A stretch of 64,000 nucleotides of DNA. It comes from Leptospiraceae bacterium. Lineage in GTDB: Bacteria; Spirochaetota; Leptospiria; Leptospirales; Leptospiraceae. A program made the position numbers and the translations under genes. Position 1 is the first letter of the stretch. Every line of letters starts with the position of its first letter. The stretch lies in contig JACKPA010000017.1 in assembly GCA_024233865.1 (NCBI GenBank), positions 62,001 through 126,000 of the forward strand, in the 5' to 3' direction. Below, piece after piece: positions 8,885-18,278 of the stretch. The notes beneath the pieces are model-generated. The model saw nothing but the letters and a program-made list of their open reading frames with translations. It ran no database searches and was not told the origin of the DNA.

Positions 8885-10921
8885 TTACGAATAAAGTTTC
8901 TTTATTTTGTCTTCATATTTTTGCGTAATGATGTGGCGTTTCATTTTGAGTAAGTTTGTAAGCTCATCACCCACTTCAAAAGGTTTTGTAATTAGGAAAA
9001 AATCCGCTACTTGCTCAAAAGATTTAAAACCGGTTTTTACGCTGTTGTGGTTTTTAATCTCTTTTTTGTAGAAGCTAGTAACATTTGGATCTTGTATCAA
9101 TTTAGCCGGGTCAGTTTCCGTAACTCCGTTTTCTTTACACCATTCTTTTAGTTTATCAAAATCCGGAATGATAATTGCGCCAAGCGTTTTTTGATCTTGT
9201 CCGACAACCATACATTGGGCTATATAAGGTGATTCACAGATTTTATTTTCTATAGGAACCGGTTCAACGTTTTCACCACCAAGAAGAACTATGGTTTCTT
9301 TTGCTCGACCTGTGATGGTTAAGGTGTTTTTGAAATTGATCATCCCTAAGTCACCTGTATTTAAGAATCCGTCATCACCTATCGTTTTTTTGGTGGCTTC
9401 TTCATTTTTATAGTATCCTTTCATCACCTGAGGACCTTTGATAAAAATGATACCTTTGACTCCTTTTTGTCCGGTAACCTTTCCCGTATCTCCGTCAACG
9501 GTGGTTAACAAGTTATTATTGAAGTCACGAAGTTGTAGAGTTGATTTGGGAGCTACTACACCTACGGAACCCATAACAAGGTGCTCAAAACTTCTGTGAG
9601 CAATCACTGGAGTCGTTTCCGTCATACCATAACCTTCAATAACATTCAAACCAATATCATTAAAAAATTCGTCAACGTGTCTTTGTAAAGCACCGCCACC
9701 GGAAAGGGTAGCCTTTAGGTGTCCGCCTGTAGCAAGTCTGATTTTGGATAAAACGATTTTATCAAGAACAAAATTGTTTAACACAAGTCCCAAAACCCCA
9801 ACGACAATCAAGACTATGCTTAAAGGAGGGATAAAAGACAAACCTATGGCAGCTAAAAAGCTTACGATTGACATGGTGAAAGGACCAGTAAAAATCAAGG
9901 CTAAAATGGATTTCAAGCCCCATCCCAATGAAACAATTGGATTCCTTCCTACATAATCTACCTCATTTCCTTTTAAAAACCTTAGAGCACCATGGTAGTT
10001 TTTGGAGTAAAAGTAAGCGATATCGAACAAAGTCTTTCTTATAGGTGGAGTCAATTTTGGATCGTTTAATCTATTGTATATTCCCAAATAGATACTCTCC
10101 CAAAGTCTTGGAGCAGATGCCATAAAGGTTGGATGTGCTTTTGCAAAATCATCTCGTAAATCCCTGACATTTGTAAAATAGGTTGAAACTCCATAATAGA
10201 ACGAAATGTAATAGAGCAATCGCTCAAATATATGCCAGACAGGTAAAATACTCAAGAATTTATCTTTATGAGTAATATGTATCCTAGGTGAAACGTCTTT
10301 CATTTGGTGCATCATGTTAGAATGCATAAGCATCACACCCTTAGGATCACCGGTAGTGCCGGATGTATAAATAAGAGTGAATAAATCATCCGGTTGAATC
10401 TTTTCAATTCTTTCCTCTGCTTTTTTGGAACCTCCTTCTCTAAGTTTTTTTCCATTTTCAATCAAATCATATAATTTAAGAACACCTGTTGCCGTTGATT
10501 TGGGATCCATCATAATAATAGTTTTGACATTTGGGACTTTACTTTTTACTTTATTAAATTTGTCCAGCATTTTATCATGCTCGATAAAAACTATTTTTGC
10601 TCCAGAATGGGTTAAAATATATTCTAGCTCTTTTTCGGTTACATCTGTCCCCCTGGGAACATCTGCAGCTCCTGAGCAAACTACACCAATATCGGCAATC
10701 GCCCATTCCAATCTGTGGTCTGCCATTAAGCCTACGTGTTCTTTTGCTTGCAAGCCCATGTCAATTAGAGCTTCTGATAAGCTTATCCCCAGATCATATA
10801 GTTCTTTGAATGTAACTGACTTGTAGTTTTTCTTTTCATCTTTAGAAAAAAACGAAGGTTCATTTGCATACTTTTCCGATGCTTTTCTAATAACTTCAGC
10901 GAGATTCTTGGTTGATTCCAT
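8885..10921 (-). CDS. Long-chain acyl-CoA synthetase (AMP-forming), membrane-associated
   Basis: Activates a fatty acid with ATP and loads it onto CoA through an acyl-adenylate. Adenylation motifs are clear: the P-loop-like [14 protein letters not shown] near residue 190, [13 protein letters not shown], and the hinge region NTGDLGMI followed by [17 protein letters not shown]. An insertion near residues 340-395 is strongly hydrophobic ([20 protein letters not shown], then [15 protein letters not shown]) and should anchor the enzyme in the membrane. Similar insertions occur in other bacterial long-chain ligases. I place the start at the ATG at 10921 (678 residues) because AGGAGG lies 7 nt upstream; a TTG one codon earlier is too close. 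No operon partner. Confidence 0.92.
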   Translation of the reverse strand: MESTKNLAEVIRKASEKYANEPSFFSKDEKKNYKSVTFKELYDLGISLSEALIDMGLQAKEHVGLMADHRLEWAIADIGVVCSGAADVPRGTDVTEKELEYILTHSGAKIVFIEHDKMLDKFNKVKSKVPNVKTIIMMDPKSTATGVLKLYDLIENGKKLREGGSKKAEERIEKIQPDDLFTLIYTSGTTGDPKGVMLMHSNMMHQMKDVSPRIHITHKDKFLSILPVWHIFERLLYYISFYYGVSTYFTNVRDLRDDFAKAHPTFMASAPRLWESIYLGIYNRLNDPKLTPPIRKTLFDIAYFYSKNYHGALRFLKGNEVDYVGRNPIVSLGWGLKSILALIFTGPFTMSIVSFLAAIGLSFIPPLSIVLIVVGVLGLVLNNFVLDKIVLSKIRLATGGHLKATLSGGGALQRHVDEFFNDIGLNVIEGYGMTETTPVIAHRSFEHLVMGSVGVVAPKSTLQLRDFNNNLLTTVDGDTGKVTGQKGVKGIIFIKGPQVMKGYYKNEEATKKTIGDDGFLNTGDLGMINFKNTLTITGRAKETIVLLGGENVEPVPIENKICESPYIAQCMVVGQDQKTLGAIIIPDFDKLKEWCKENGVTETDPAKLIQDPNVTSFYKKEIKNHNSVKTGFKSFEQVADFFLITKPFEVGDELTNLLKMKRHIITQKYEDKIKKLYS

Positions 10922-11048
10922 CAATTATCCTCCTAAAAAGTCTTCCTTATCCATAATTTAATTATCAATTAAAAAGTAACTATAGCCAAGGTTTATAGTG
11001 CAAGATATTTTTTGAATTGTAGATAAAATTGTTAATAAATTTTACCAA

Positions 11049-11387
11049 TTAAGAAGTTTTTTTAAGAATCCAGATTCGATTTTGATAATTGTCAAGGTAA
11101 GAAGAATAACCTCTTTCAAAATCGCAACTCTCAAGCATTAAACTTGAGAGCTGGAGCGATTCCAGCTCAATTCCATTTAGTAAAAAAGTAATTGAGCCAG
11201 GTTCGATTTTGCAGTGTTTTGATGGTTTACTAAAAATTAAATAAAGTCCATCTTCAGTCAAAAGCTCGGAATGTTCCTTTCTAGCTTTAACGATTTTCAG
11301 TTGAAATAGCTCTGAAAAAAGATTTGCCGATTGGATGCAATCTTCCGATTTTAAGTTTGCCGCATATAAACAAAAATGAGGCTTCAT
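11049..11387 (-). CDS. Small hypothetical protein, possibly VOC-like
   Basis: 112 residues. The layout (HFCLYAANLKS, then SANLFSELFQLKIVKARKEHSELL, GLYLIFSKPS, ending NRIWILKK) resembles a single degenerate glyoxalase/VOC module, but the metal ligands are not evident and I do not assign a function. It lies 29 bp downstream of the Lys/Ala repeat protein on the same strand, so the two are probably co-transcribed. Confidence 0.6.
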   Translation of the reverse strand: MKPHFCLYAANLKSEDCIQSANLFSELFQLKIVKARKEHSELLTEDGLYLIFSKPSKHCKIEPGSITFLLNGIELESLQLSSLMLESCDFERGYSSYLDNYQNRIWILKKTS

Positions 11388-11416
11388 AAAAATAAAAACA
11401 TTTATGGTTCAGTTTT

Positions 11417-11737
11417 TTACTCTTCTGAATCAGGAGCAGTTTTTACTTTGCTTTTTTTAGCTTGCTTTTTGTGTTTCTTGGCTTGCTTTTTGTTTTTCTT
11501 TTTAGCTTGCTTTTTGTGTTTCTTGGCTTGCTTTTTGTTTTTCTTTTTAGCTTGCTTTTTGTCTTTTTTAGCAGCAGGCTTTTCTTTTTTTGCTTCCTCT
11601 TTTTTAGGAGCTTCTTTTGCGGTTTCCTCTGTAGCACTTTTCTCGCTAAATTCGTCTAAATCGTCTTCTTGAGCAACCAATGCTCCCATTGATAAGAAAG
11701 CAATAATAAGAAATGAAATGCCTAACTTTTTAATCAT
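11417..11737 (-). CDS. Secreted Lys/Ala-rich repeat protein
   Basis: 106 residues. An N-terminal signal peptide (MIKKLGISFLIIAFLSMGALVAQ, cleavage likely near residue 22) is followed by a short acidic stretch (EDDLDEFSEK). Then comes a low-complexity, extremely basic region built from KKQAKK units through most of the mature chain. The repeat is also present in the DNA as a 45-bp tandem unit. The composition resembles histone-H1-like basic tails, but the signal peptide points to export, so binding to anionic polymers (LPS, peptidoglycan or DNA outside the cytoplasm) is a guess only. Start ATG at 11737 follows GGAGAATAAC on the minus strand, a plausible ribosome site. Confidence 0.8.
   Translation of the reverse strand: MIKKLGISFLIIAFLSMGALVAQEDDLDEFSEKSATEETAKEAPKKEEAKKEKPAAKKDKKQAKKKNKKQAKKHKKQAKKKNKKQAKKHKKQAKKSKVKTAPDSEE
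11461..11562. repeat. 45-bp tandem repeat inside the KKQAKK gene
   Basis: Units begin at 11461, 11506 and 11551, a period of exactly 45 bp, with the third unit partial. Each unit encodes 15 residues of the Lys/Ala-rich chain. The first two units look identical, which suggests recent duplication and possible copy-number variation between strains. Confidence 0.85.
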
Positions 11738-12091
11738 ATGTTATTCTCCGTAAAGTTTGTCATAAAAACATGAAAAGGAAATGAAACGCATAAATATTCT
11801 ATCCTTATAGATAGACCTATATTGCGAACTTCTATATTTACATGTCTTTATATATTTGTTCGCTACCATAAAGAAAGGTCATTTTTATTAAAAGCTAAAT
11901 TTATATTATACAAGAAAATTTTAGAAAAAATTTTGGGTTATTTCCATTTTTTTTGAAATCAATAATTCGCTTTTTTATTCGATGAAGCACCTGAATTTTC
12001 GGAAAAAGACTTTTTTCCAATAGAAAATACTTGGTACTATAAAGTATATAATTTACAATGAGAACAAAATTCAATATCAATAGGGCTTGAA
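11738..12091. other. 354-bp divergent intergenic region
   Basis: No gene seen. It separates the minus-strand repeat-protein gene from the plus-strand FadL gene and must hold both promoters. A 7-bp perfect hairpin, GGAAAAA/TTTTTCC with a 4-nt loop, lies at 12001-12018. A consensus TATAAT at 12047-12052 could be the -10 of the FadL gene, but I see no convincing -35. Confidence 0.5.
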
Positions 12092-13543
12092 GTGAGTTTA
12101 ATTATCTTTGTAATATGTATCTTGCTATTTAATTTATCCGTTGTGGCTGATGACTTTCATTATATACATTCTTTTTATGGACCAAGGGCATCCGGAATGG
12201 GTGGAGCATTTACTGCTATTTCCGATGATGCATCTGGAACATACTACAATCCAGCGGGATTGTCGTTTGCATACAATGATTCAATTTCCATCAATGCAAC
12301 AAGCTATCAGATTACCAAAAAGGATTATCATAATATTTTTGGACCTTGGCAAGATTATAACCAGGTTTCCAGAAAATACCTTCCGGATTTTGTCGGAACG
12401 GTTATGGCGGTTAAGAAATTCAAACTTGGCTTTTCTGTTGTGAATGGAATCAATGATTCTTATGATCAATCCAATAAGATTTATCTTCCGGCATCAATTT
12501 CAAATATAGCTTCTTTGGACGTAGGATTTATGCAGGAAAAATTTAATATTTTGATTGGTCCTAGTGCTTCTTATCTTTTTACCGATAAATTGTCTTTGGG
12601 AGCGACTTTGTATTATATGTACGATACGTCTAAAAGTGTTTCCAAAAGGGTAGACGAAAAATTTACGGCGGATATTGCAAGTCTTGAGCTGCAAGAAAGG
12701 AGAGAAACAAGAGGTTTTCTTCCGGTTATAGGTATGCAATATGTGATTACTCAGAAGATTGTTATGGGATTGACCTACAGAAAAACTTTTATAACCGGTG
12801 GAACTATACACCAAAAAGAAACTTTGATTGAGACCCAGCCCCTTCTTGCCAATATTGATCCTGCTTTAACGAACCTTATTGACGGTTATATGCTAGTCTC
12901 AGAGAGAAACGACACTATGTCAACGGTTGTCCTTAATAACTATTTGGTATTGGGAACCCCTATTACTTATAAGATTCCTGAACTAAACCAATTTAACCTG
13001 GGATTCGCCTTTTTTCAGAGTAAAAAGTTGATTATGTCGGTTGATTTTATGTATGTAACCCCTTATAAGTATTATTTACCTCAAGTGGAATTTGATCCGC
13101 ATCGAAGCGTAGCTTCATTTTCGTCTCCCACTAAGAACAATTTGGAGCGTAAAGCTACCCATAACTATGCAATTGGTGCTGAATATTATTTAACTGATAG
13201 GTTTATCCTCAGAGCCGGTCTTTATACAAATCGCTCTAATGGTAAGGTAACACCTTGGGGGCAGACTGCTCTCGAACTTGCCCTAAACGATCAACTAGGC
13301 GGAAATTTTACTCTTCCTTTGAACAGCAATCTAAACTATATCTATTTAAGCAATCGGCAAGAATACGTAAATAAGCATGGTTATACTTTAGGTTTTGGGT
13401 TTATGACCTCAAATTCTTCCATTGCATTCAATGTTGTTAAGGAAAATGGTTCTGGAGGTGCAAGAATTGAAGAAGCAGAATTACCACACAAAATGTTAAA
13501 AAGCAAAACAACGTTTTATGTAAATGCAACACGTAGGTATTAA
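12092..13543 (+). CDS. FadL/OmpP1-type outer-membrane transport protein
   Basis: 483 residues, predicted outer-membrane beta-barrel for uptake of hydrophobic compounds. A signal peptide (IIFVICILLFNLSVVAD) is followed by the family block GPRASGMGGAFTAISDDASGTYYNPAGL, typical of the FadL/OmpP1 N-terminus. The rest is rich in alternating beta-strands and ends in aromatic FYVNATRRY, as barrels often do. The start must be the GTG at 12092: an in-frame TGA lies at 12059 and there is no better codon between, although no good ribosome site is visible. The adenylate cyclase follows after a short gap. With the acyl-CoA synthetase nearby this could serve fatty-acid import, but that is only an inference. 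Confidence 0.85.
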   Translation: MSLIIFVICILLFNLSVVADDFHYIHSFYGPRASGMGGAFTAISDDASGTYYNPAGLSFAYNDSISINATSYQITKKDYHNIFGPWQDYNQVSRKYLPDFVGTVMAVKKFKLGFSVVNGINDSYDQSNKIYLPASISNIASLDVGFMQEKFNILIGPSASYLFTDKLSLGATLYYMYDTSKSVSKRVDEKFTADIASLELQERRETRGFLPVIGMQYVITQKIVMGLTYRKTFITGGTIHQKETLIETQPLLANIDPALTNLIDGYMLVSERNDTMSTVVLNNYLVLGTPITYKIPELNQFNLGFAFFQSKKLIMSVDFMYVTPYKYYLPQVEFDPHRSVASFSSPTKNNLERKATHNYAIGAEYYLTDRFILRAGLYTNRSNGKVTPWGQTALELALNDQLGGNFTLPLNSNLNYIYLSNRQEYVNKHGYTLGFGFMTSNSSIAFNVVKENGSGGARIEEAELPHKMLKSKTTFYVNATRRY

Positions 13544-13594
13544 AAACACTTTACAGTTCCAGTGCATAAGATAGAATCGCAGTTTCAGGAAAAA

Positions 13595-14863
13595 ATGAAA
13601 AACCAGTTTGAACTAAAATTAGAAATTCTAAAATCGGAGAGTATTCGTCTTCTCATTTTGATGATCATGATCCTTTTTTCTACGGTATTAGAATTACCGG
13701 TTATCTTATTGCCTCAAGAATATGTCCCTAAATTTTTGCAATCTTCTTCCATTCCCATTGATCGGCACATAGTCCTTGTACTTAGTATGCTATTTTTGGC
13801 GATAGTTTTTGCAGTCATGTATTTTTATGTGAGTAATCTCGTTCGACTAAAGAAAAGCATACCTACAAGCATAGTGGTTGTGAACAGTTTGTCTGAAATT
13901 ATGATTCCCACCTTTGTCGCATTCACTTTTTATCTATCAAACACAAATACGCCTTACTATATCCTTCTTTACTCGAAAGTATATCCTATTTACGTGTTTT
14001 TCGTAATATTATCAATTCTTAGGTTTCGATTTGCTTTTTCTTTTTTTTCAGGGTTTATGAGTGCATTAAGTTTTGCCCTGGTCAGCCTTCCATTTACGAA
14101 TATTGGTCATTCCGAACAAACCGTATTGTCCTTTTATCTTTTGATCCAAGGTTTGTTTGCCGGTTTTGTTGCCAAACAACTCAGAAAATGGCTAAGAAAA
14201 TCAATAGAAGCCATAGAAGAGCAGAATCGAATTAAAAATATATTCGGACAGCATATTTCTGAGGCTGTGATGGATAAACTGATTAGAGAGAAAAAGGATA
14301 AAATAAGCGAAACACAAAAAGTATGTGTTATGTTTCTTGACATAAGAAATTTTACCAAATTTTCAGAAAACAAAGAAAATGATGAAATTGTTCGATACCT
14401 TGATATTCTTTTTGAATCAATGATAGACAGTGTTACGTATCACCAAGGAATTATTAATAAATTCTTAGGGGATGGGTTTATGGCTGTTTTTGGAGCACCC
14501 TTTTCATCCGATAATGACACTATTAATGCGATAAAAGCATCTAAGGATATACTGAAATCAGTTAAAGAGAAAGTAGCCTCTGGAAAAATTCCTCCAACAA
14601 GAATTGGTATCGGGTTACATACGGGAAATGTACTAACGGGGCATATCGGATCGTCCAAGAGAAAAGAATATACCATTATTGGCGATACGGTTAATACAGC
14701 TTCCCGAATAGAATCCCTGAATAAAGAATACAATACACAAATTCTTTTTTCCGAATCTGTTGTTAATGAAATTGGTAATGACTATCCGGACATTAGCTAC
14801 ATCGGAGAATCTAAAGTAAAAGGGAAAGAAATACCTATCAAAATTTATACCTTGGATATATAA
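13595..14863 (+). CDS. Class III adenylate cyclase with six-helix membrane domain
   Basis: Makes cAMP from ATP. The N-terminal half has about six hydrophobic helices (for example LLILMIMILFSTVLELPVIL and VLVLSMLFLAIVFAVMYFYV), with a short linker EEQNRIKNIFGQHIS leading to the catalytic domain. Metal-binding aspartates are in VMFLDIRNFTKF and KFLGDGFMAVFG. The nucleotide-binding end reads SSKRKEYTIIGDTVNTASRIE, with the transition-state Asn and Arg. I prefer the ATG at 13595 (AGGA upstream, 422 residues) over a GTG at 13562 (433 residues) with no ribosome site. It lies about 50 bp after the FadL-like gene. The membrane domain shows no recognised sensor fold. Confidence 0.9.
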   Translation: MKNQFELKLEILKSESIRLLILMIMILFSTVLELPVILLPQEYVPKFLQSSSIPIDRHIVLVLSMLFLAIVFAVMYFYVSNLVRLKKSIPTSIVVVNSLSEIMIPTFVAFTFYLSNTNTPYYILLYSKVYPIYVFFVILSILRFRFAFSFFSGFMSALSFALVSLPFTNIGHSEQTVLSFYLLIQGLFAGFVAKQLRKWLRKSIEAIEEQNRIKNIFGQHISEAVMDKLIREKKDKISETQKVCVMFLDIRNFTKFSENKENDEIVRYLDILFESMIDSVTYHQGIINKFLGDGFMAVFGAPFSSDNDTINAIKASKDILKSVKEKVASGKIPPTRIGIGLHTGNVLTGHIGSSKRKEYTIIGDTVNTASRIESLNKEYNTQILFSESVVNEIGNDYPDISYIGESKVKGKEIPIKIYTLDI

Positions 14864-14908
14864 GAAATTTTGAATGATTTTTGAGATTTACAATTTAAGT
14901 AACCTTCC

Positions 14909-14924
14909 AAGCACTTGAGTGCTT
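14909..14924. other. Perfect inverted repeat after the cyclase gene
   Basis: AAGCACT-TG-AGTGCTT lies in the 117-bp gap between the cyclase and the diiron protein. It is nested in a second arm pair, AACCTT (14901-14906) and AAGGTT (14941-14946). It could be a weak terminator or an operator for the downstream gene; there is no U tract. Confidence 0.4.
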
Positions 14925-14980
14925 TAGAATCGACACCCAAAAGGTTGCTTTCAAAAACAAAATGTCGTATTGTAAAAACC

Positions 14981-15802
14981 ATGAAAACACAACGACTTTT
15001 TGAAAAAAATATAATTCAAGACTTTTTTGGGAACCCAAAAACAATAACAAATAAATCAAGTAATGCTTGGAAAAAATGGCTGGAATACTTTTCCGAAAAT
15101 GCCAAACGTTCAATTCCAGAACCTTTTTTTATGCCTTTACCATATCGTCCAAGGAAAGTAAATGTTTTGCTTCGATCTCTCGCCATATTCCAATTGGGAG
15201 AAACCGGAGAAGGTCGAATCGTAAAAGAAATTCAAAAGAAGCATTTGCGAGGTACGGATAAAAACTTCAATCAGTGTATTTCCTATTTTATCAAAGAAGA
15301 AGGGAGGCATGCAAGACTTCTAGGACTTTGCATCCAAAGTCTTAACGGAAAACTTTTGTCAAAAAATTGGAGTGCAACGCTATTCACCAAACTTCGTAGG
15401 CTTATAGGAATTCGTGCCAAACTATTTATGTTGGCAGTAGCAGAAGTGATTGGATTTTCCTTTTATTCTTCCTTTTATAACAGGCTGCCTAAATCTCATC
15501 TCAGTTGCATACTGTCGGAAATAGCTAAAGATGAAGAAAAACATCTTCTGTTTCACGCTGAATTTTTTCAAAACCACTTTCGATCCAGGTATTTTAAAAA
15601 GCTATTTCTGTTGATTTGGTGTATGGCTGTATCTGTAGTTGTAGAATTGGTTTTATGGAATCATCGAAAAACGTTTTCCGAATTTGGAATTTCGCGTCAA
15701 TTCTATTTGGGCAAGGTATCCTCTCATACCCAAATTTTTGCAGACATTCTTATGAGTGAAGGTAAATCCATACATCCTATTTTTAAGGAGGTGAACGTAT
15801 GA
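14981..15802 (+). CDS. Ferritin-like diiron protein
   Basis: 273 residues from the ATG at 14981, which I prefer to a TTG 22 codons upstream with no support. The helical core carries a four-helix-bundle diiron pattern: Glu in QLGETGEG, the pair with His in KEEGRHAR, Glu in AVAEVIGF, and DEEKH. That spacing matches ferritin-like oxidases and oxygenases. The substrate cannot be read from sequence; a fatty-acid or amine oxygenase is as likely as a desaturase. A hydrophobic helix (LFLLIWCMAVSVVVELVLW) near residue 225 may touch the membrane. It overlaps uppS by 4 nt, and the uppS ribosome site lies inside its 3' end, so the two are co-translated. Confidence 0.8.
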   Translation: MKTQRLFEKNIIQDFFGNPKTITNKSSNAWKKWLEYFSENAKRSIPEPFFMPLPYRPRKVNVLLRSLAIFQLGETGEGRIVKEIQKKHLRGTDKNFNQCISYFIKEEGRHARLLGLCIQSLNGKLLSKNWSATLFTKLRRLIGIRAKLFMLAVAEVIGFSFYSSFYNRLPKSHLSCILSEIAKDEEKHLLFHAEFFQNHFRSRYFKKLFLLIWCMAVSVVVELVLWNHRKTFSEFGISRQFYLGKVSSHTQIFADILMSEGKSIHPIFKEVNV

Positions 15803-16500
15803 ATATGAAAATTATACCAAAACATACGGCTGTGATAATGGACGGAAACGGAAGGTGGGCTACAAAAAGTGGAATGTCCAGAGTGAAAGGTCATAAACAG
15901 GGAGTTTATGCTTTGTTAGAATTGATAGATTTGGCAATTGAATTTAATCTACCTTGTGTATCTTTGTATGCTTTTTCTACGGAAAATTGGAAACGTCCAG
16001 AGAAAGAAGTAAAAGCCATTTTTTTTCTTTTAACGGAATTTTTTAATACTTATTTAAAATCCATACTGGATAAGGATATTCGAATCCTCCACTCTGGAGA
16101 TAAACGCCAAATCTATCCGGATGTTGTTAAAAAAATAAACAAAGCGGTTGAGCTGAGTGAAACAAATAGAGGATTAACTGTTAATTTATGTATCGATTAT
16201 GGTGGAAAGTCAGAACTGGTTCGAGCTTTTAATCGGTTATTTTGCAAGTTACAAAAGCAGGAAATTCAAGAAATTAACGAGCAAGAAATTGAGAAGGAAC
16301 TTTATACATATCCTTTACCACCCGTTGATCTTTTGATACGTACGGGTGGTGAGAAGCGGCTTTCTAATTTCCTTTTATGGCAGAGTGCTTATGCTGAACT
16401 GTATTTTACCGATACCTTTTGGCCTGATTTTGGAAAAGATGAATTTATAAATGCTTTGGATTGGTTTGCACACCGTCAAAGAAGGTTTGGAAGTGTTTAG
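15799..16500 (+). CDS. uppS: Isoprenyl (undecaprenyl) diphosphate synthase
   Basis: Cis-prenyltransferase that extends farnesyl diphosphate with isopentenyl diphosphate to the C55 carrier lipid for peptidoglycan and LPS. The signature MDGNGRWA (catalytic Asp at about residue 15), the region YAFSTENWKRP, and RTGGEKRLSNFLLWQSAYAE near the C-terminus are all present. A length of 233 residues is typical. An AAGGAGG lies about 10 nt before the ATG at 15799, inside the end of the diiron protein gene. In many bacteria uppS is followed by cdsA and dxr; here it is followed by an unrelated ATPase with its own promoter. Confidence 0.94.
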   Translation: MNMKIIPKHTAVIMDGNGRWATKSGMSRVKGHKQGVYALLELIDLAIEFNLPCVSLYAFSTENWKRPEKEVKAIFFLLTEFFNTYLKSILDKDIRILHSGDKRQIYPDVVKKINKAVELSETNRGLTVNLCIDYGGKSELVRAFNRLFCKLQKQEIQEINEQEIEKELYTYPLPPVDLLIRTGGEKRLSNFLLWQSAYAELYFTDTFWPDFGKDEFINALDWFAHRQRRFGSV

Positions 16501-16524
16501 CTCTTTGGGAAATTTAAAAAGAAG

Positions 16525-16554
16525 TTGACATCGAGGAAACAAAAATCATAAGAT
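16525..16554 (+). promoter_or_regulatory. Sigma-70-type promoter of the AAA/nuclease gene
   Basis: Perfect -35 TTGACA (16525-16530), 18-bp spacer, -10 TAAGAT (16549-16554, four of six consensus bases). Transcription should start near 16561, 14 nt before the ATG. The gene is thus separately transcribed from uppS. Confidence 0.6.
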
Positions 16555-16574
16555 ATGGAAAGCGCAGAGGAATT

Positions 16575-18173
16575 ATGAAAAAGTTTTTTAATACAGCAGG
16601 ACCAATTAAGCCGGAAAATCATTATCATATTCCACCCTTAGAAAGATGGGATTTGGATGAAATCACAGTGCTCATTGAGCAAGAAAAATATTTTGTTCTC
16701 CATGCTCCCAGACAGACAGGAAAAACGTCTTGTTTATTGGCTTTAATGGAACATTTAAACAAGGAAGGGAAATTCAAAGCTTTGTATGTGAATGTGGAAG
16801 TTGCTCAAACTGCAAGGGATGATGTAAGCAGGGGAGTTCAAGCAATACTTGGGACATTGGCAAACCAAGAAAGGGCTTACTTAAAAGAAAACATCCTTGA
16901 TAAAAATTGGTATGAGACTTTCCAGAGAAACTCACCGGATCAAGCCTTAAATTCTATGCTTACGCTCTGGGTAGAAAACTCTTCCAAACCAACAGTTTTG
17001 TTGATTGATGAAGTCGATGCATTAGTAGGAGATACATTGATTTCGGTTCTTAGACAAATTCGTACTGGATACACAAGCAGACCTCTACACTTTCCGCAGT
17101 CGATCATTCTTTGTGGGGTAAGGGATGTAAGAGATTATCGGATTCATAGTTCCAAACACAAAGAAATCATTACCGGTGGAAGTGCCTTTAATATAAAAGC
17201 TGAATCTATGTGTCTAGGGAATTTTACTTCCGAAGAAGTGAAGTCACTCTATTTACAACATACAACAGGGACCGGGCAGAAATTCGACGAAGAAGTATTT
17301 CATTTTATTTATGAACTAACAAACGGACAGCCTTGGCTTGTGAATGCTCTTGCCTATGAAGCTTGTTTTAAAATAAAGGAAAATAGGGATAGAACCAAGA
17401 CAATTACAAAAGAAATCATGGAAGAAGCAAAAGAAAATATCATTCTCAGGAGAGATACACATATCGATCAGCTTATAGACAAGTTATCAGATGAAAGGGT
17501 TCGTAAGATTATAGAGCCGTTATTGGAAAATGAGGATGAAATAGGTAACGCTCCTACTGATGATCTACAGTATGTAATTGATTTGGGATTAATCCGCAAA
17601 GATGAGAAAAAGATTATTATCTCAAATGGGATTTACCGTGAAATCATACCTAGAGAATTAACCTATACTACTCAACTTACCATTCATCACGAAACACCCT
17701 GGTATATCGACAAAATAACCAACAAACTTCAAATGAAGAAGTTGCTTGCTGCGTTTCAAGACTTTTATAGAGAACATTCTGAACATTGGTTAAAGGGTAT
17801 GCAATACAAGGAATCCGGACCGCAATTGTTGCTCCAAGCGTTCCTACAGCGCATTGTCAATGGTGGTGGGAGGGTGGAAAGAGAATACGGACTTGGAAGA
17901 AAACGAACTGACTTGTATATCCGATGGTTTTATGATGAGACAGATAAAAGCAAATCTCAAAAGATAGTAATAGAGTGTAAAGTGATACGCAAATCGAAAG
18001 AAGCTACAATAGAAGAAGGTCTAATACAAACGATTGAATACAAGGATAAATGTGGAGCAGAGGAAGCTTATCTTATCCTATTTGAAAAATCTCAAAACAA
18101 GACTTGGGAAGAAAAGGTTTTTCAGGAAGATGGAATCCATAACAATTATACAATTCCTATTTGGGGAATGTGA
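16575..18173 (+). CDS. AAA-type ATPase with C-terminal PD-(D/E)xK nuclease-like domain
   Basis: 532 residues. The N-terminal ATPase has a Walker A (PRQTGKTS, GKT at 49-51), a Walker B (LLIDEVDAL, near 145) and a later segment NGQPWLVNALAYEA typical of the ORC/AAA_35-like group. The C-terminal domain carries RTDLYI (Asp446) and IECKV (Glu467, Lys469), the D...ExK pattern of PD-(D/E)xK nucleases. This ATPase-plus-nuclease layout occurs in many free-standing bacterial proteins that are often amplified in genomes; none has a firmly known role. It stands alone behind its own strong -35 promoter, which suits an accessory or defence gene, but no partner gene shows this. A GAGGAATT lies directly before the ATG. 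Confidence 0.82.
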   Translation: MKKFFNTAGPIKPENHYHIPPLERWDLDEITVLIEQEKYFVLHAPRQTGKTSCLLALMEHLNKEGKFKALYVNVEVAQTARDDVSRGVQAILGTLANQERAYLKENILDKNWYETFQRNSPDQALNSMLTLWVENSSKPTVLLIDEVDALVGDTLISVLRQIRTGYTSRPLHFPQSIILCGVRDVRDYRIHSSKHKEIITGGSAFNIKAESMCLGNFTSEEVKSLYLQHTTGTGQKFDEEVFHFIYELTNGQPWLVNALAYEACFKIKENRDRTKTITKEIMEEAKENIILRRDTHIDQLIDKLSDERVRKIIEPLLENEDEIGNAPTDDLQYVIDLGLIRKDEKKIIISNGIYREIIPRELTYTTQLTIHHETPWYIDKITNKLQMKKLLAAFQDFYREHSEHWLKGMQYKESGPQLLLQAFLQRIVNGGGRVEREYGLGRKRTDLYIRWFYDETDKSKSQKIVIECKVIRKSKEATIEEGLIQTIEYKDKCGAEEAYLILFEKSQNKTWEEKVFQEDGIHNNYTIPIWGM

Positions 18174-18246
18174 AAGAAATTAATTACCAGCTTTTTTTAA
18201 TCTTTCGCGGATTGAATTAAACTCTATATTATTTCCATACATATAC

Positions 18247-18278
18247 TTGACAATATTATTAATGTAAACAATGTTTAC
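18247..18278 (+). promoter_or_regulatory. -35 element and palindromic operator before the oxidoreductase
   Basis: TTGACA (18247-18252) is followed by the palindrome GTAAAC-AAT-GTTTAC (18264-18278), two perfect 6-bp arms in 15 bp. It covers the place where the -10 should be. The layout is that of a repressor site of TetR type; the regulator is not in the immediate neighbourhood. Confidence 0.55.

Noticed and set aside
10425..10826. 133-codon plus-strand frame inside the acyl-CoA synthetase gene
   Set aside because: It is antisense to a strongly conserved enzyme and shows no family resemblance.
11461..11562. Regular repeats as a CRISPR array
   Set aside because: The units are contiguous with no spacers and lie in frame within a protein-coding gene.
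11376..11672. Open frame on the plus strand opposite the KKQAKK gene
   Set aside because: Its Phe/Leu/Cys-rich product is simply the complement of lysine codons; the minus-strand frame has the signal peptide and ribosome site.
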